Source: Streptomyces carpinensis
GTDB taxonomy: Bacteria > Actinomycetota > Actinomycetes > Streptomycetales > Streptomycetaceae
Length of the DNA stretch: 59,701 nucleotides
Direction of reading: 5' to 3'
Assembly (NCBI RefSeq): GCF_002154505.1
Contig: NZ_MUBM01000035.1
Span: forward strand, 1 to 59,701
Shown here piece after piece: positions 8,861-18,098 of this stretch. The translations under genes were made by a program, and so were the position numbers. The first letter of the stretch is position 1; each line of letters starts with the position of its first letter. The notes beneath the pieces are model-generated. The model made no database searches and was not told where the DNA came from. It saw nothing but the letters and a program-made list of their open reading frames with translations.

Positions 8861-9474
8861 CCGCGATGAAACTGACCATCGTCACCGGCGGCCTGCGGGA
8901 GCCGTCCTCGACACGACTCCTGGCCGACCGGCTGACGACGGCCGCGACCCGTGAACTCGAGCGACTCGGCGACCAGGCCGACCCGTCGTTCGTGGAACTC
9001 CGCCCCCTGGGCCACCCCATCATGGACGCGATGCTGACCGGCTTCGTCGGGGAGGCACTGCAGTCCGCGTTCGACACGGTCGCGCGGGCCGACGGCGTCA
9101 TCGCCGTCACGCCCGCCTTCAACGCCTCCTTCAGCGGACTGTTCAAGTCCTTCTTCGACGTCCTTCCGGAACAGACCCTCGCGGACATGCCGGTCCTCAT
9201 CGGAGCGACCGGCGGAACCGAGAGGCACTCCCTGGTCCTGGAACACGCGCTGCGGCCGATGTTCTCCTACCTGCACGCGATCGTCTCGCCCCGGGCCGTC
9301 TACGCGGCGACCGGCGACTTCGGTTCCCCCACGGGATCCGCCCTGGCGAACCGCATCACCACCGCAGCGGCCGACTTCGCCCGGCTGCTGCGCGCGTGCG
9401 GTCCTCGGGCAGGACGCGAGGCGGCCGACGAGGACCTCGCCACCATGCAGCGACTGCTGGGCGGTGCGACCTGA
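8857..9474 (+). CDS. CE1759-type FMN reductase
   Basis: This 205-residue flavodoxin-fold NAD(P)H:FMN reductase opens with KLTIVTGGLREPSSTRLLAD, which provides the phosphate-binding loop. It has the flavin-contact stretch TPAFNASFSGLFKSFFDVL and a later GATGGTERHSL loop. It should feed reduced FMN to the monooxygenase encoded immediately upstream, with which it overlaps by 4 bp. The C-terminal segment AADEDLATMQRLLGGAT is acidic and does not resemble a typical encapsulin cargo peptide. It is the last gene of the apparent 3.9-9.5 kb cluster; the next gene is convergent. Confidence 0.9.
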   Translation: MTAMKLTIVTGGLREPSSTRLLADRLTTAATRELERLGDQADPSFVELRPLGHPIMDAMLTGFVGEALQSAFDTVARADGVIAVTPAFNASFSGLFKSFFDVLPEQTLADMPVLIGATGGTERHSLVLEHALRPMFSYLHAIVSPRAVYAATGDFGSPTGSALANRITTAAADFARLLRACGPRAGREAADEDLATMQRLLGGAT

Positions 9475-9632
9475 CCGGCAGGCCCTGACGTCCGGAAGGT
9501 TGCTCGCGAGCTGTCCCGGGCGGCTCTTTGGAGCTGTTGACGGCGAATCGCTCGGTATCTGCCGCGATCCTGGGTGCTGTCGTCAACTTCCCGCCTGCCG
9601 GTGGGCGGACGACGGGAGTTCGGCGACAGGAC

Positions 9633-10592
9633 CTAGCGGTCGCCGGGGTCTGCCGCGGCCGGCGTGGGCGGTGTCCGGCTCATGTACCAGCCGTCGCAGC
9701 GCGGTCCGATGAGGTCGGACGGCCAGCCCGCCGTCTCGACGGCGGCCTCGTAGACGGCGTCACCGAACGCCACGACGGCGTGGTGCGGGTCGGCCGTCTC
9801 CCTGAGCGCGGTCCACGGCAGCAGCACCAGACCGGCATCCGCGTGCCAGGCCGCGCCGTCCACCCCCCAGGACCGGCCCTCGAGACCGTCCGGCTGGGGC
9901 CAGATGTAGGCGTACAGGCCGGCATGGGGCGCCTTCGGGGTGCCGAAGGAGAACCCCACCGACACATACGCCGACACCTGGGCGTTCTGCATGAACGCCG
10001 GACGGTCGGGCGGCGGCGCGGTGGGCCGCGCCCGGTGCCGGGTGGCGGACAGGTCGAACTCGCCCCACATCACACCCACCCGCGGGCGGTGTCCCTGGAA
10101 GGGCGCCTGCCAGGCCTGGAGCCCGCCGGCGGCGAGGTCCAGCGCGGTCCAGATCAGCCGGGCCGCCTCGCGGTCCCAGTGGCGCTCGGCGTGATCGTCC
10201 GTGAAGCACGCCGGGGCATCGGGGATCTCGCAGATCAGCGAGCTGCCCGGGCTGCGGATGCCCAGCTCGCCCGCCGCCCGGCAGAAGGTCGCGTAGAACG
10301 CCGCGACGGAGTCCTGGGACAGGGGCAGGGTCCGTGAGCCGGTGTCGGCCTCGATGACCACGTCCCCGTCCAGCAGCCGGTAGTGCACGCAGAAGGTCAC
10401 GTCGCGCTGCCGGAGCGTCGGCGTCCTCAGTCCCCGGGGAGTGACGTCGAGGACGATGTTCCCCCAGCCGACCTCGAAGGGCTCGTCGAGGGTGTACTTG
10501 CCCGCGACCTGCACCGAACGGTTCATATAGGAGATCGTGGGCGCCAGCTCCTCGTAGTCCAGCACCGGCCATGCCCGGAGTCGTCCGCTCAC
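9633..10592 (-). CDS. DUF5996 family protein
   Basis: This 319-residue cytoplasmic protein starts at GTG with GGGAGG about 9 bases upstream. It begins VSGRLRAWPVLDYEELAPTI and contains the paired PRVGVMWGEFDLSATR and GLYAYIWPQPDGLEGR regions typical of the uncharacterised DUF5996 family, found widely in actinobacteria and proteobacteria. No catalytic motif is evident. It is convergent with the FMN reductase and divergent from the Clp ATPase gene, with 166 bp between them. No operon partner is visible. Confidence 0.85.
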   Translation of the reverse strand: MSGRLRAWPVLDYEELAPTISYMNRSVQVAGKYTLDEPFEVGWGNIVLDVTPRGLRTPTLRQRDVTFCVHYRLLDGDVVIEADTGSRTLPLSQDSVAAFYATFCRAAGELGIRSPGSSLICEIPDAPACFTDDHAERHWDREAARLIWTALDLAAGGLQAWQAPFQGHRPRVGVMWGEFDLSATRHRARPTAPPPDRPAFMQNAQVSAYVSVGFSFGTPKAPHAGLYAYIWPQPDGLEGRSWGVDGAAWHADAGLVLLPWTALRETADPHHAVVAFGDAVYEAAVETAGWPSDLIGPRCDGWYMSRTPPTPAAADPGDR

Positions 10593-10758
10593 GACGAGCC
10601 TCCCACCGTAGGACCGCGGCGCCGTCCGGAACCCATTCTGGTACGCCGCCCGGGATCACGCCTGCTCGCGCGCCCGTGGACCCGTGTGATCCGTTTGCGG
10701 GGTCGGGCGCGGCGCGTTTGAGTGAGTAGGGGTCCACTCCACGTGTCAGGAGTTCGTC

Positions 10759-13323
10759 ATGTCGATGCCGTTCGGTTCCGCTTTTGGTTCGTCGGACCCG
10801 TTCAGTGAGTTGCTGAATCGGTTCTTTGGGATGTCGCCCGCGACGTCGCCGCCGGCGGTGCAACGGGTGCCGATCGGACGGTTGTTGAGTGAGGCGTCGC
10901 AGGAGCTGATCAACCGGGCGGCACAGCGGGCGTTGGAGGACGGGACGTCGGACCTGGACACGGAGCATCTGCTGTGGGCGGCGACGCAGGTGGAGCCGTC
11001 GCGTGGGTTGCTGTCCCAGGCGGGAGTGGATCCGGAGGAGTTCGCGGGGCGCATCGCGAAGGTGTTGCCGCGCGAGTCGGGGGAGCCGTCGGCGGAGCCC
11101 GGGCTGACTCCGGCGGCGAAGCGGACCCTGGCCGCCGCTTATGGGCTCTCCCAGGCGGCGGGCGCCTCGTACATCGGGCCGGAGCACATTCTGGGCGCGC
11201 TGGTGGAGGGCGAGCAGACGGGGGCGGCGCGGTTGCTGGAGGGCGCGGGGCTGGACGTGGGGCGGTTGCGGGCTCTGTCGGAGCGGGCGGCCAGGCCGGC
11301 GCGGCAGGAGGCCGGGGGGCCTGCGGGGCAGGCCGGTGGGGGGTCGACGTTGGAGGAGTACGGGCGGGATCTGACGCAGGAGGCCAGGGCGGGCAAGCTG
11401 GACCCGGTGGTGGGGCGTGCGGAGGAGATCGAGCAGACGGTGGAGATCCTCTCGCGGCGGTCGAAGAACAATCCGGTGCTGATCGGTGAGCCGGGAGTGG
11501 GCAAGACGGCCATCGTGGAGGGTCTGGCGCAGCGGATCGTGGCGGGTGAGGTGCCCGGCACGTTGAAGGACAAGCGGGTGGTGGTGCTGGACCTGTCCGG
11601 GATGGTGGCCGGGGCCCAGTACCGGGGCCAGTTCGAGGAACGGCTGAAGAAGGTCATCGAGGACGTCCAGGCATCCAAGGGGCAGATCATCCTGTTCATC
11701 GACGAGTTGCACACGGTGGTCGGGGCGGGTGCCACGGGCGAGGGGTCGATGGACGCGAGCAACATGCTCAAGCCTGCGCTGGCGCGGGGGGAGCTGCATG
11801 TGGTGGGGGCGACGACGATCGACGAGTACCGCAAGCACGTGGAGAAGGACGCCGCACTGGAGCGCCGGTTCCAGCCGGTGATGGTCTCCGAGCCGACGGT
11901 CGAGGAGACGGTGGAGATCCTGGAGGGGCTGCGGGACGCCTACGAGGCCCACCACCAGGTGCGGTTCGCCGACGGGGCACTGGTGGCGGCGGCGGAGCTG
12001 TCCGACCGCTACATCTCCGACCGGTTCCTGCCGGACAAGGCCATCGATGTGATGGACCAGGCCGGGGCGCGGGTGCGGCTGCGCAGCGCGGACCGGTCGG
12101 TGGAGGTGGTGGGGGTGGAGGACCGGCTGGCCCGGCTGCAGCGGGAGAAGGACCAGGCGGTGGCGGTGGAGGACTTCGAGAAGGCCTCCGAGGTCAAGCA
12201 GCGGATCGACGAGGCCGAGGCGGAGCTGGCCGGGATCACCGAGCGGCGTGAGGGGGTTGTCTCGGTCACCGCCACCGACATCGCCGATGTGGTCTCGCGT
12301 CGCACCGGGATCCCGGTGGCACAGTTGACCGCGAGCGAGAGGGACAAGCTGCTCAGGCTCGAGCAGGAGATGCACGAGCGGATCGTCGGGCAGGACGAGG
12401 CGGTCACCGCGGTCTCCCAGGCGGTGCGCCGCAACCGGGCCGGGATGGGGGATCCGAACCGCCCGGTGGGCTCGTTCCTGTTCCTGGGCCCGACCGGGGT
12501 GGGCAAGACGGAACTGGCCAAGACGCTGGCCCAGTTGCTGTTCGGGGACGAGAGCCGCATGATCCGCTTCGACATGAGCGAGTTCCAGGAGAAGCACACC
12601 GTGGCCCGCCTGGTGGGGGCCCCGCCCGGATACGTCGGCTACGAGGAGGCCGGGCAGCTGACCGAGAAGGTCCGCCGCCAGCCCTACAGCGTCGTGTTGT
12701 TCGACGAGGTGGAGAAGGCCCACCCGGATGTCTTCAACACACTGCTGCAGATCCTGGACGACGGGCGGCTGACCGACGCCCAGGGCCGCACCGTCGACTT
12801 CCGGCACTGCGTCATCATCATGACCTCCAACATCGGCGCGCAGCGGATCATCGACCACAAGGGCGACGTGACCGAGCTCAAGGACGAGCTGATGGACCTG
12901 CTGCGGACCCGGTTCCTGCCGGAGTTCCTCAACCGCATCGACGACATCATCCTCTTCCACAGCCTCACCGAGGACGATCTGTCACAGATCGTCGACCACC
13001 TGCTGGACCAGAGCAAACACCGGGTCCGCGCCCAGGGGATGACCTTGGAGGTCACCGAGGCGGCCAAGAAACTCCTGGTCGCCCACGGTCACCAGCCTGA
13101 GTTCGGGGCCCGCCCGCTGCGCCGCACGATCCAGACCGAACTCGACAACCGCATCGCCACGCTCCTGCTCGGCGGGGACGCCGAACCCGGCGACATCATC
13201 GTCGCCGACGTGGTCCGCGACACCCTGCACTGCACCGTCCAGCACAACCGACCGCCGCAGGACACCGGCTCCGGTACCGGCGACACGTCGGCAGCCGCGA
13301 CGGCCGGACCGCCGGTCCCCTGA
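10759..13323 (+). CDS. Clp/Hsp100 ATPase (ClpC-like with UVR segment)
   Basis: This 854-residue class 1 Hsp100 unfoldase has an N-terminal double Clp-N repeat (about 40-175). AAA1 carries Walker A GEPGVGKT near 243-250. A short UVR-type middle segment ([20 protein letters not shown], about 471-490) replaces the long ClpB coiled coil. AAA2 carries Walker A GPTGVGKT near 577-584 and pore loop GYVGYEEAG. After the AAA2 sensor ([12 protein letters not shown]) the loop is short and lacks the (L/I/V)-G-(F/L) tripeptide that docks ClpP, so it may act without ClpP as a disaggregase. The first 40 residues are an unusual Phe/Pro-rich leader ([19 protein letters not shown]). Stress regulation is likely but no consensus heat-shock operator is present. 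Confidence 0.92.
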   Translation: MSMPFGSAFGSSDPFSELLNRFFGMSPATSPPAVQRVPIGRLLSEASQELINRAAQRALEDGTSDLDTEHLLWAATQVEPSRGLLSQAGVDPEEFAGRIAKVLPRESGEPSAEPGLTPAAKRTLAAAYGLSQAAGASYIGPEHILGALVEGEQTGAARLLEGAGLDVGRLRALSERAARPARQEAGGPAGQAGGGSTLEEYGRDLTQEARAGKLDPVVGRAEEIEQTVEILSRRSKNNPVLIGEPGVGKTAIVEGLAQRIVAGEVPGTLKDKRVVVLDLSGMVAGAQYRGQFEERLKKVIEDVQASKGQIILFIDELHTVVGAGATGEGSMDASNMLKPALARGELHVVGATTIDEYRKHVEKDAALERRFQPVMVSEPTVEETVEILEGLRDAYEAHHQVRFADGALVAAAELSDRYISDRFLPDKAIDVMDQAGARVRLRSADRSVEVVGVEDRLARLQREKDQAVAVEDFEKASEVKQRIDEAEAELAGITERREGVVSVTATDIADVVSRRTGIPVAQLTASERDKLLRLEQEMHERIVGQDEAVTAVSQAVRRNRAGMGDPNRPVGSFLFLGPTGVGKTELAKTLAQLLFGDESRMIRFDMSEFQEKHTVARLVGAPPGYVGYEEAGQLTEKVRRQPYSVVLFDEVEKAHPDVFNTLLQILDDGRLTDAQGRTVDFRHCVIIMTSNIGAQRIIDHKGDVTELKDELMDLLRTRFLPEFLNRIDDIILFHSLTEDDLSQIVDHLLDQSKHRVRAQGMTLEVTEAAKKLLVAHGHQPEFGARPLRRTIQTELDNRIATLLLGGDAEPGDIIVADVVRDTLHCTVQHNRPPQDTGSGTGDTSAAATAGPPVP

Positions 13324-13342
13324 TCGTCACGTGCCTGCGCGG

Positions 13343-13378
13343 GGGCCGATCCTCATGTGCCTACGTGGGGATCGGCCC
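13343..13378. terminator. Bidirectional hairpin between Clp ATPase and GreA-like gene
   Basis: GGGCCGATCC (13343-13352) pairs with GGATCGGCCC (13369-13378) across a 16-base loop. It lies between two convergent genes that end at 13323 and 13379, so it can serve both. No U tract follows, as is usual in Streptomyces. Confidence 0.7.
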
Positions 13379-13855
13379 TCATGTGCCTTCGCGAGGGTCG
13401 CCGAGGGACAGCACGCTCACCGTCGACCGGCCGCCGGGCGCGTCGTACTCGACGGTGTCGCCGGCACGGCGGCCGAGGAGAGCGCGGCCGAGCGGGCTGT
13501 CGGCGGTGACCAGGGTCTGGGCCCGCCCCTCGGCCATCTCGCTGATCTGGACCGTTTCCACCGTCCCGTCCGTGAACCGTACGGTGACCGTGCTGCCCAC
13601 GCCGACCGCGTCGGTACTGGGCGGTCCGGCGTCGGCCGACTCGCGCAGTCGCTCGGTGATCCTGGTGATGCGGGCGTCCAGGCGTTCCAGCTGATTGGCG
13701 CGCTGCAGTTCGTCGGCCTGGTCGGCGGCGTCTCCCGGCGAGTCCGAGTCGCCCAGGGTCGCCGCGACCGTCGCGCGTTCGGCGCGCAGATCGGCGAGCT
13801 CCTGCTCGAGCGCGCGCCGCGCTTCCCCACCGATCGGTCTGGGCTCACCGGTCAT
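13379..13855 (-). CDS. GreA/GreB-family transcript cleavage-like factor
   Basis: This 158-residue protein starts at ATG 13855 with GGGAGCAGGA just upstream on this strand. The N-terminal half is a coiled coil (ALEQELADLRAERATVAATL; ANQLERLDARITRITERLRE), and the C-terminal half is the FKBP-like Gre domain (VTVRFTDGTVETVQI; DSPLGRALLGRRAGDTVEYD). Gre factors insert the coiled coil into the RNA polymerase secondary channel to rescue stalled complexes. The coiled-coil tip falls within DSDSPGDAADQADELQ, where acidic residues are retained. Like other stand-alone actinobacterial Gre homologues it may act as a modulator instead of a classical cleavage factor. Confidence 0.88.
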   Translation of the reverse strand: MTGEPRPIGGEARRALEQELADLRAERATVAATLGDSDSPGDAADQADELQRANQLERLDARITRITERLRESADAGPPSTDAVGVGSTVTVRFTDGTVETVQISEMAEGRAQTLVTADSPLGRALLGRRAGDTVEYDAPGGRSTVSVLSLGDPREGT

Positions 13856-13992
13856 TCCTGCTCCCGTGGTGCGGTCGGGCTCAGCTGGGACGACACTCGC
13901 CGCGTCGGTCGCTGAGTCGTCATGGGCAGAGTAGTGGTGAGATCGCCGGACGCCGCCGAAGCTCGCCGTGGGCTGGTCGGGAGGCCGGGAGA

Positions 13993-15792
13993 TCAGTCCC
14001 ACCGGCGGTGCAGGAGCCGCTCCAGGAGCAGGTAGCCACGTTGCTCCGCGGTGGCGAGTTCGGCGGGGTCGATACCCGCGGACCACAGCTCGCCGGCGGC
14101 GGCGTCGTCGGCCTCGCGCAACTCCACCACCGCCAGGGCCAGTCGTGTCGGGACGGCCGGGAGCGGTGGCCCGAAAGGAGCCGCCAGCGCCCGCTCCGCA
14201 CGTTCGGTGGCGTCCGCGCAGGCCGCCATCGCACGCTCCACCCGCACCGCGGCCTGGTCGTGGACAACCACCAGCGCGCAGACCAGCCCGACGACGATCC
14301 CCAGCAGACTGGCCAGCCCGCGGTCGTGGACGAGCTCACCGGCGGAGACGGGGGTGGCCATGTCGCTCAGCAGCAGGGCCAGCGGCGTGACGAAGACGAC
14401 GCCCAGGCCGTAGTTGCGGACCACCGCGTACTCCAGCAGGAACTCCAGGAACACGATCACCAGCGCGAGGACCGCGGGACCCGGGTGTGCGGCGAGCACG
14501 CCGACCGCCAGCAGCAGTCCGACGACCGTGCCGAGGGTCCGCTGGACGGCGCGCTGTGCCGTGGTGCGGATGTTGACCGAGTGCAGCACGGCGGCAGCCG
14601 AGATCGCCGCCCAGTAGCCGTGTCCCAGGCTCAGCAGAACGGCCAGCCCACCCGCCGCTCCCGTGCCCAGCAGCATCCGCAGCGCGGGCACGGCACGGGC
14701 CGGGAGGTGGTCGGGGCGTCCGGGATGGGACCCGACCATCAGCTCGGAGGCGCGCCGGGCGGCCGGATCGGCGCCGGTCGCGTCCGTCCCGGCCGCACGG
14801 CGGCCCCCGCCGTCCGGCGCGACGGGAGCCGGGGGCGACAGTTCGGGCAGCACCCGCGGCGTGCGGCGGCGCCGGTCCGCGAGGAGACACGCCTGCCGGC
14901 GCAGGGCCTGCGCGAGGGCGGCAGGGTCGTCGGGCGACCGGCGCGCCGAGCCGATCAGCAGCGACCACGCCATGTCGGCCAGGCGCAGACAGGGCGCCTT
15001 TCGGCCGGAGAGCCGCACCTCCGCCGGCGGGGCCACACCGAGTGAGTGATAGGCCTGCAACAGGGCCACCGTCGCGCGGTGGCGCGTGCGGCCGCCGATC
15101 GCGCCCCCGGTGCCGGAGGCGTCCAGCACCTCCGCGAGCGCGCGCAGCGCCGAGGCGACGGCCAGACGCTGAGGCCGGTCCGGGTGCACGAGCCGGCCTG
15201 CCACAGCCAGCAGCCAGGCCACCGCCGACGCGGCGGCGGCCAGCGCCGTCTGCGCAAGGACGTCGCCCGGGGCGGAGGAGCCGTTCGCGGCCACCGCGAA
15301 GGAGAAGAGCAGCAGCACCGCGCCCAGCCCGCCCAGCCGTGTCACGTCACAGACGAACTTGGCCAGCCCGGCGACCACGGCCGTGGCCGCTACCACCACG
15401 AAGGCGCCGGTCCCTCCCGCCCGCGGATGCACCCATGCGGCAAGCGCCGCGCCCGAGCCTACGCACGCCGTCATGGCCAAACCGACCAGCGCGAGGGCAC
15501 GAGCACGGCGCGGATAGGGAAGGTTGCGCCCGAACGTGGTGGTGAAGGCGCCCAGCATGGCGTAGACGGCGAGTTCGGCCCGCCCGGCCAGCACGATCGG
15601 CAGCGCCACCAGGGCCATGGCCAGCGCCGCCCGCAGAGCGAAGAGGAAGGCACCGTCCACCTGGTGCACGGCGAGCGCGCCGCGCGGGGAGAGCACCCGC
15701 GCCGCGCCGGCGACCGCACGCCGCCGCCCTTGACTCCCGACGGCGGTATCGACGGGCTGACCAGCGGCGGGGCCGCTACGGTTGTGGCTCAT
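13993..15792 (-). CDS. FUSC-type membrane protein (aromatic acid exporter-like)
   Basis: This 599-residue integral membrane protein has two blocks of hydrophobic segments. The first runs from [20 protein letters not shown] through [16 protein letters not shown]; the second begins at [21 protein letters not shown] soluble linker of about 150 residues separates them. The second block carries [14 protein letters not shown] and [19 protein letters not shown], typical of the FUSC/YccS-like group that exports aromatic acids in other bacteria. The assigned ATG shares the CATG at 15790-15793 with the start of the divergent DUF1345 gene, so one or both true starts may lie further inside. The substrate is unknown. 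Confidence 0.85.
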   Translation of the reverse strand: MSHNRSGPAAGQPVDTAVGSQGRRRAVAGAARVLSPRGALAVHQVDGAFLFALRAALAMALVALPIVLAGRAELAVYAMLGAFTTTFGRNLPYPRRARALALVGLAMTACVGSGAALAAWVHPRAGGTGAFVVVAATAVVAGLAKFVCDVTRLGGLGAVLLLFSFAVAANGSSAPGDVLAQTALAAAASAVAWLLAVAGRLVHPDRPQRLAVASALRALAEVLDASGTGGAIGGRTRHRATVALLQAYHSLGVAPPAEVRLSGRKAPCLRLADMAWSLLIGSARRSPDDPAALAQALRRQACLLADRRRRTPRVLPELSPPAPVAPDGGGRRAAGTDATGADPAARRASELMVGSHPGRPDHLPARAVPALRMLLGTGAAGGLAVLLSLGHGYWAAISAAAVLHSVNIRTTAQRAVQRTLGTVVGLLLAVGVLAAHPGPAVLALVIVFLEFLLEYAVVRNYGLGVVFVTPLALLLSDMATPVSAGELVHDRGLASLLGIVVGLVCALVVVHDQAAVRVERAMAACADATERAERALAAPFGPPLPAVPTRLALAVVELREADDAAAGELWSAGIDPAELATAEQRGYLLLERLLHRRWD

Positions 15793-16417
15793 GGGTTCCT
15801 GGTTGCCGCTGTCCGCGGTGCCCCGGCTTGCCGGGGCGGTGGTCGTCGGGGCGGTGGTCGGCGCGGTCGTCGCGGAGGCGATCGACACGCCACTCGGTGT
15901 CCTGGTGGGTATCGCGGCGATGGAGGCGTCCTTCGTCGTGTCGGGCTGGTTCGTGCTGTGGCCGATGGACGCGGCCACCACCCGGCGCTACGCCGGGCGC
16001 GAGGACTTCCGGCCGGTGCTCGAGGAACTCGCCGTCGTCGCGGCCGCGCTGTGCGGCCTGGCCGGCATCGCGGTGCTCCTGCTCGGCCACTCCGACACGA
16101 ACCACGCCACCGCGGCCCTGATCGGGGTGTTCATGGCCTGGGCGGCGCTGCACCTGATGTACGCCACCCGCTATGCGTACCTCTACTACGTGACATCCGC
16201 GGGCGGGATCGACTTCAACTCCGACCACCCACCGGCATACAGGGACTTCTTCTACTTCAGCTACAACCTCGGTATGACGTACCAGGTGGCCGACACCAAC
16301 GTTTCGAGTTCGACCGTCCGTGCGACGGTGCTACGGCATTGTCTGCTGTCCTATGTCTTCGGCACCAGCATCCTGGCCACCGCCATCAACCTCGTCGCAG
16401 GAATTGTGGCCCGCTGA
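15791..16417 (+). CDS. DUF1345 family membrane protein
   Basis: This 208-residue protein has four to five predicted membrane segments ([76 protein letters not shown]). The motif [18 protein letters not shown] with the C-terminal [16 protein letters not shown] is characteristic of DUF1345, a family of unknown function. ATG 15791 is preferred over TTG 15782, although neither has a good ribosome site. The gene is divergent from the FUSC gene with overlapping start codons, so its promoter must lie within the FUSC coding region. Confidence 0.88.
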   Translation: MGSWLPLSAVPRLAGAVVVGAVVGAVVAEAIDTPLGVLVGIAAMEASFVVSGWFVLWPMDAATTRRYAGREDFRPVLEELAVVAAALCGLAGIAVLLLGHSDTNHATAALIGVFMAWAALHLMYATRYAYLYYVTSAGGIDFNSDHPPAYRDFFYFSYNLGMTYQVADTNVSSSTVRATVLRHCLLSYVFGTSILATAINLVAGIVAR

Positions 16418-16472
16418 TCCCGTCAATATTCATCCTCGGGCCGTTTCCCGCAGGAGTCAAAGAGGCATACGT

Positions 16473-16502
16473 GATCGCGTGATAAGCGGCGGTTATCCGG
16501 CC
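16473..16502 (+). repeat. 30-bp repeat with GATAA/TTATC palindrome, copy A
   Basis: The unit contains GATCGCGTGATAAGCGG followed by SGGTTATCSGGCC, where GATAA and TTATC form an inverted repeat around a 7-bp centre. It differs from the copy at 18862-18891 at only two positions. It lies 98 bp upstream of the DsbA-like gene. It could be an operator or a dispersed palindromic element. Confidence 0.75.
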
Positions 16503-16599
16503 GTGTGCCGCCATCGGCGGGGCCGGGGGCCCGGGCGAGGGCAGGTCGACACACCGGCGCCCCCGCGCCCGCCCGCACCCGCTGTGCCAAGCTGTGCCC

Positions 16600-17175
16600 A
16601 TGCCTCCGAAAAACACCACCGGCACCGCAATCTATTACGGTGACCTGAACACTTCCCACGTGCTCCAGGTATTCCTGGAGTTGCGTGACCGGGCGAGTCA
16701 CCGCATGGCGGCAAGTCTCCTCGGGACTATGCGGCAGGTCGCGGACGACGGTGAATTCGTCATCAAGTTCCATTTTGCGGGTTTGCTCGACGACACGGTC
16801 GGCGGTGCCGGTTCCCAGCATGGTCTGAGCGCGCTCGCCGCGGCCGCCGACGCCGGTCAGAAGCAATTCATCGAGTACCTCGGAACACTTTTCGCCCATC
16901 AGCCGTTCCCGCCCGGCGAGGACCGGTTCGCCGACACGTCCGTGCTGCTGTCGCTGGCCGGCGAGGTGGACGGGCTGCGGTCCGCCGACTTCGACCGCAA
17001 GCTCAGGGAGGGCACGTACCTGACCTGGGCCGGTGAGGCGATCGGGAACTTCGAGTCCTTCGGCGTGGTGGGCACACCGGTCGTCTGGCGTGACAGCGAG
17101 GTGATCCCCGTCGTGAAGAGCGACGGCGGGCCCGCGATCACGCCGCAGGAGTTCCTGGCCCAGCTCCAGCGGTGA
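16600..17175 (+). CDS. DsbA-family-like protein without cysteines
   Basis: This 191-residue thioredoxin-fold protein has IYYGDLNTSHVLQVFLELRD as the first beta-alpha unit, the helical insert GAGSQHGLSALAAAADAGQK, and FGVVGTPVVW carrying the cis-Pro loop. It resembles Streptomyces DsbA-type proteins but contains no cysteine at all; the active-site CxxC position reads RASHRM. There is no signal peptide, so it should stay in the cytoplasm. A redox role is excluded by sequence; a binding or chaperone role is possible. ATG 16600 is chosen, with GTG 16594 as an alternative. Repeat copy A lies just upstream. Confidence 0.8.
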   Translation: MPPKNTTGTAIYYGDLNTSHVLQVFLELRDRASHRMAASLLGTMRQVADDGEFVIKFHFAGLLDDTVGGAGSQHGLSALAAAADAGQKQFIEYLGTLFAHQPFPPGEDRFADTSVLLSLAGEVDGLRSADFDRKLREGTYLTWAGEAIGNFESFGVVGTPVVWRDSEVIPVVKSDGGPAITPQEFLAQLQR

Positions 17176-17176
17176 C

Positions 17177-17208
17177 ACCCCTGGGGCTGGTGCCGCGACC
17201 CCCAGGGT
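17177..17208 (+). terminator. Hairpin after the DsbA-like gene
   Basis: ACCCCTGGGG (17177-17186) can pair, with a one-base bulge, with CCCCCAGGGT (17199-17208), starting two bases after the stop codon. It is a plausible intrinsic terminator separating this gene from the Nudix gene. Confidence 0.5.
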
Positions 17209-17347
17209 CCCGGGGCGCGGCGGCCTTCCTGCGCACGGGCAGCCGGGCAGGGCGTCAACTCCCAGGCCCAGGGTAGGAAGACGGGGGCGGACGGCGGCCG
17301 GTGATCTGCCGGACGGGCCGCGTGAGGAGCAACGGGAGGGGTGGACC

Positions 17348-17755
17348 ATGGCGCCGGAGCAGGCTGCCGAGAGCGTGGTGCAGGCGGTCGTCGTCTACGA
17401 CGGACAGGTGCTGCTGGTGGAAGAGTCCCACGGCGGCTGGCGGCTGCCGTCGGGCGGCCTGGAGCCGGCCGAGACGGCGGAGGCCGCGGCGGCGCGCCTG
17501 GTCTACGAGCTCACCGGCTACCTCGTCGACGGCTCGACGACGCTGGGGCCTGCGGCAGCGGTGGGGACCGATGCGCGCACACCGGTGGCGGTGGTGTGCC
17601 AACTGCTCACCGAGGAGCCGTCGGCGGGGGCACGGCTCACCCCGGAGCGGATCCGCTGGTTCTCGACGGCGGAGCTCGTCCGTGCCGGGCGGCCCGGGAA
17701 CGCCGGGCTGCCCGAGGTCGTACGCGCCTACCTGGAGGGGCACACGCCCGTGTGA
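17348..17755 (+). CDS. Nudix-fold protein with degenerate Nudix box
   Basis: This 135-residue protein has the Nudix layout: VVQAVVVYDGQVLLVEESHG, then WRLPSGGLEPAETAEAAAAR, then LVYELTGYLVDG. Aligned to Gx5Ex7REUxEExGU, the REUxEE core reads RLVYEL. The first and third metal-binding glutamates are therefore both leucine, while the glutamate between them is kept. Pyrophosphohydrolase activity is probably lost or much reduced, and the fold may bind a nucleotide-type ligand instead. The ATG follows GGGAGG. It precedes a small acidic gene on the same strand. Confidence 0.85.
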   Translation: MAPEQAAESVVQAVVVYDGQVLLVEESHGGWRLPSGGLEPAETAEAAAARLVYELTGYLVDGSTTLGPAAAVGTDARTPVAVVCQLLTEEPSAGARLTPERIRWFSTAELVRAGRPGNAGLPEVVRAYLEGHTPV

Positions 17756-17826
17756 GCCGGTGGGCGGCGCCAGCCGTCCGGACGGTTGCGGTGGCGGTCG
17801 GCGCGCGAAGGCAGTGGGCTGGAGAC

Positions 17827-17991
17827 ATGAGCGACGACGAGAACATCTCCGCCTGGACCGAACGGCTGCTGCGCGAGGCGCCCGCCCTGTCGCCCGAGCA
17901 GGCCCGCAGCTTCGTGTACGACCTGTACTTCGCCGCCCAGCGGGCGCTCGACAAGGAGGAGTGGGAGGCCGACTTCGAACGCGACGAATAG
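17827..17991 (+). CDS. Small acidic hypothetical protein (54 aa)
   Basis: The 54 residues begin MSDDENISAWTERLLREAPA and end in a run of acidic residues (EEWEADFERDE). The ATG has GGAG about 5 bases upstream, third positions are G/C-rich, and the frame lies 71 bp after the Nudix gene, so it is likely real and cotranscribed. No family is recognised. It is predicted to be helical and soluble. Confidence 0.65.
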   Translation: MSDDENISAWTERLLREAPALSPEQARSFVYDLYFAAQRALDKEEWEADFERDE

Positions 17992-18098
17992 TCAGAGCGT
18001 CCCTCGGGCGTCGTCGGGCCTCGGACGACGGAGGACGCAGCCGCCTGCGCATGCGACGGACAGGACGAGTGGACGGCCGGTCAGCGGCCCGCCAGCAC

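Noticed and set aside
6700..9474. Encapsulin cargo-loading peptide in neighbouring proteins
   Set aside because: The C-termini of the YdeP, monooxygenase, FMN reductase and SRPBCC proteins lack the hydrophobic IGSL-type pattern.
10720..10758. Possible HspR (HAIR) site before the Clp gene
   Set aside because: Only TTGAGT and ACTCC are present, at the wrong spacing for CTTGAGT-N7-ACTCAAG.
9760..12960. Very long open frame on the minus strand across the Clp ATPase gene
   Set aside because: Its translation is His/Arg/Leu/Pro-rich low-complexity sequence mirroring the G/C third-position bias of the Clp gene on the other strand.
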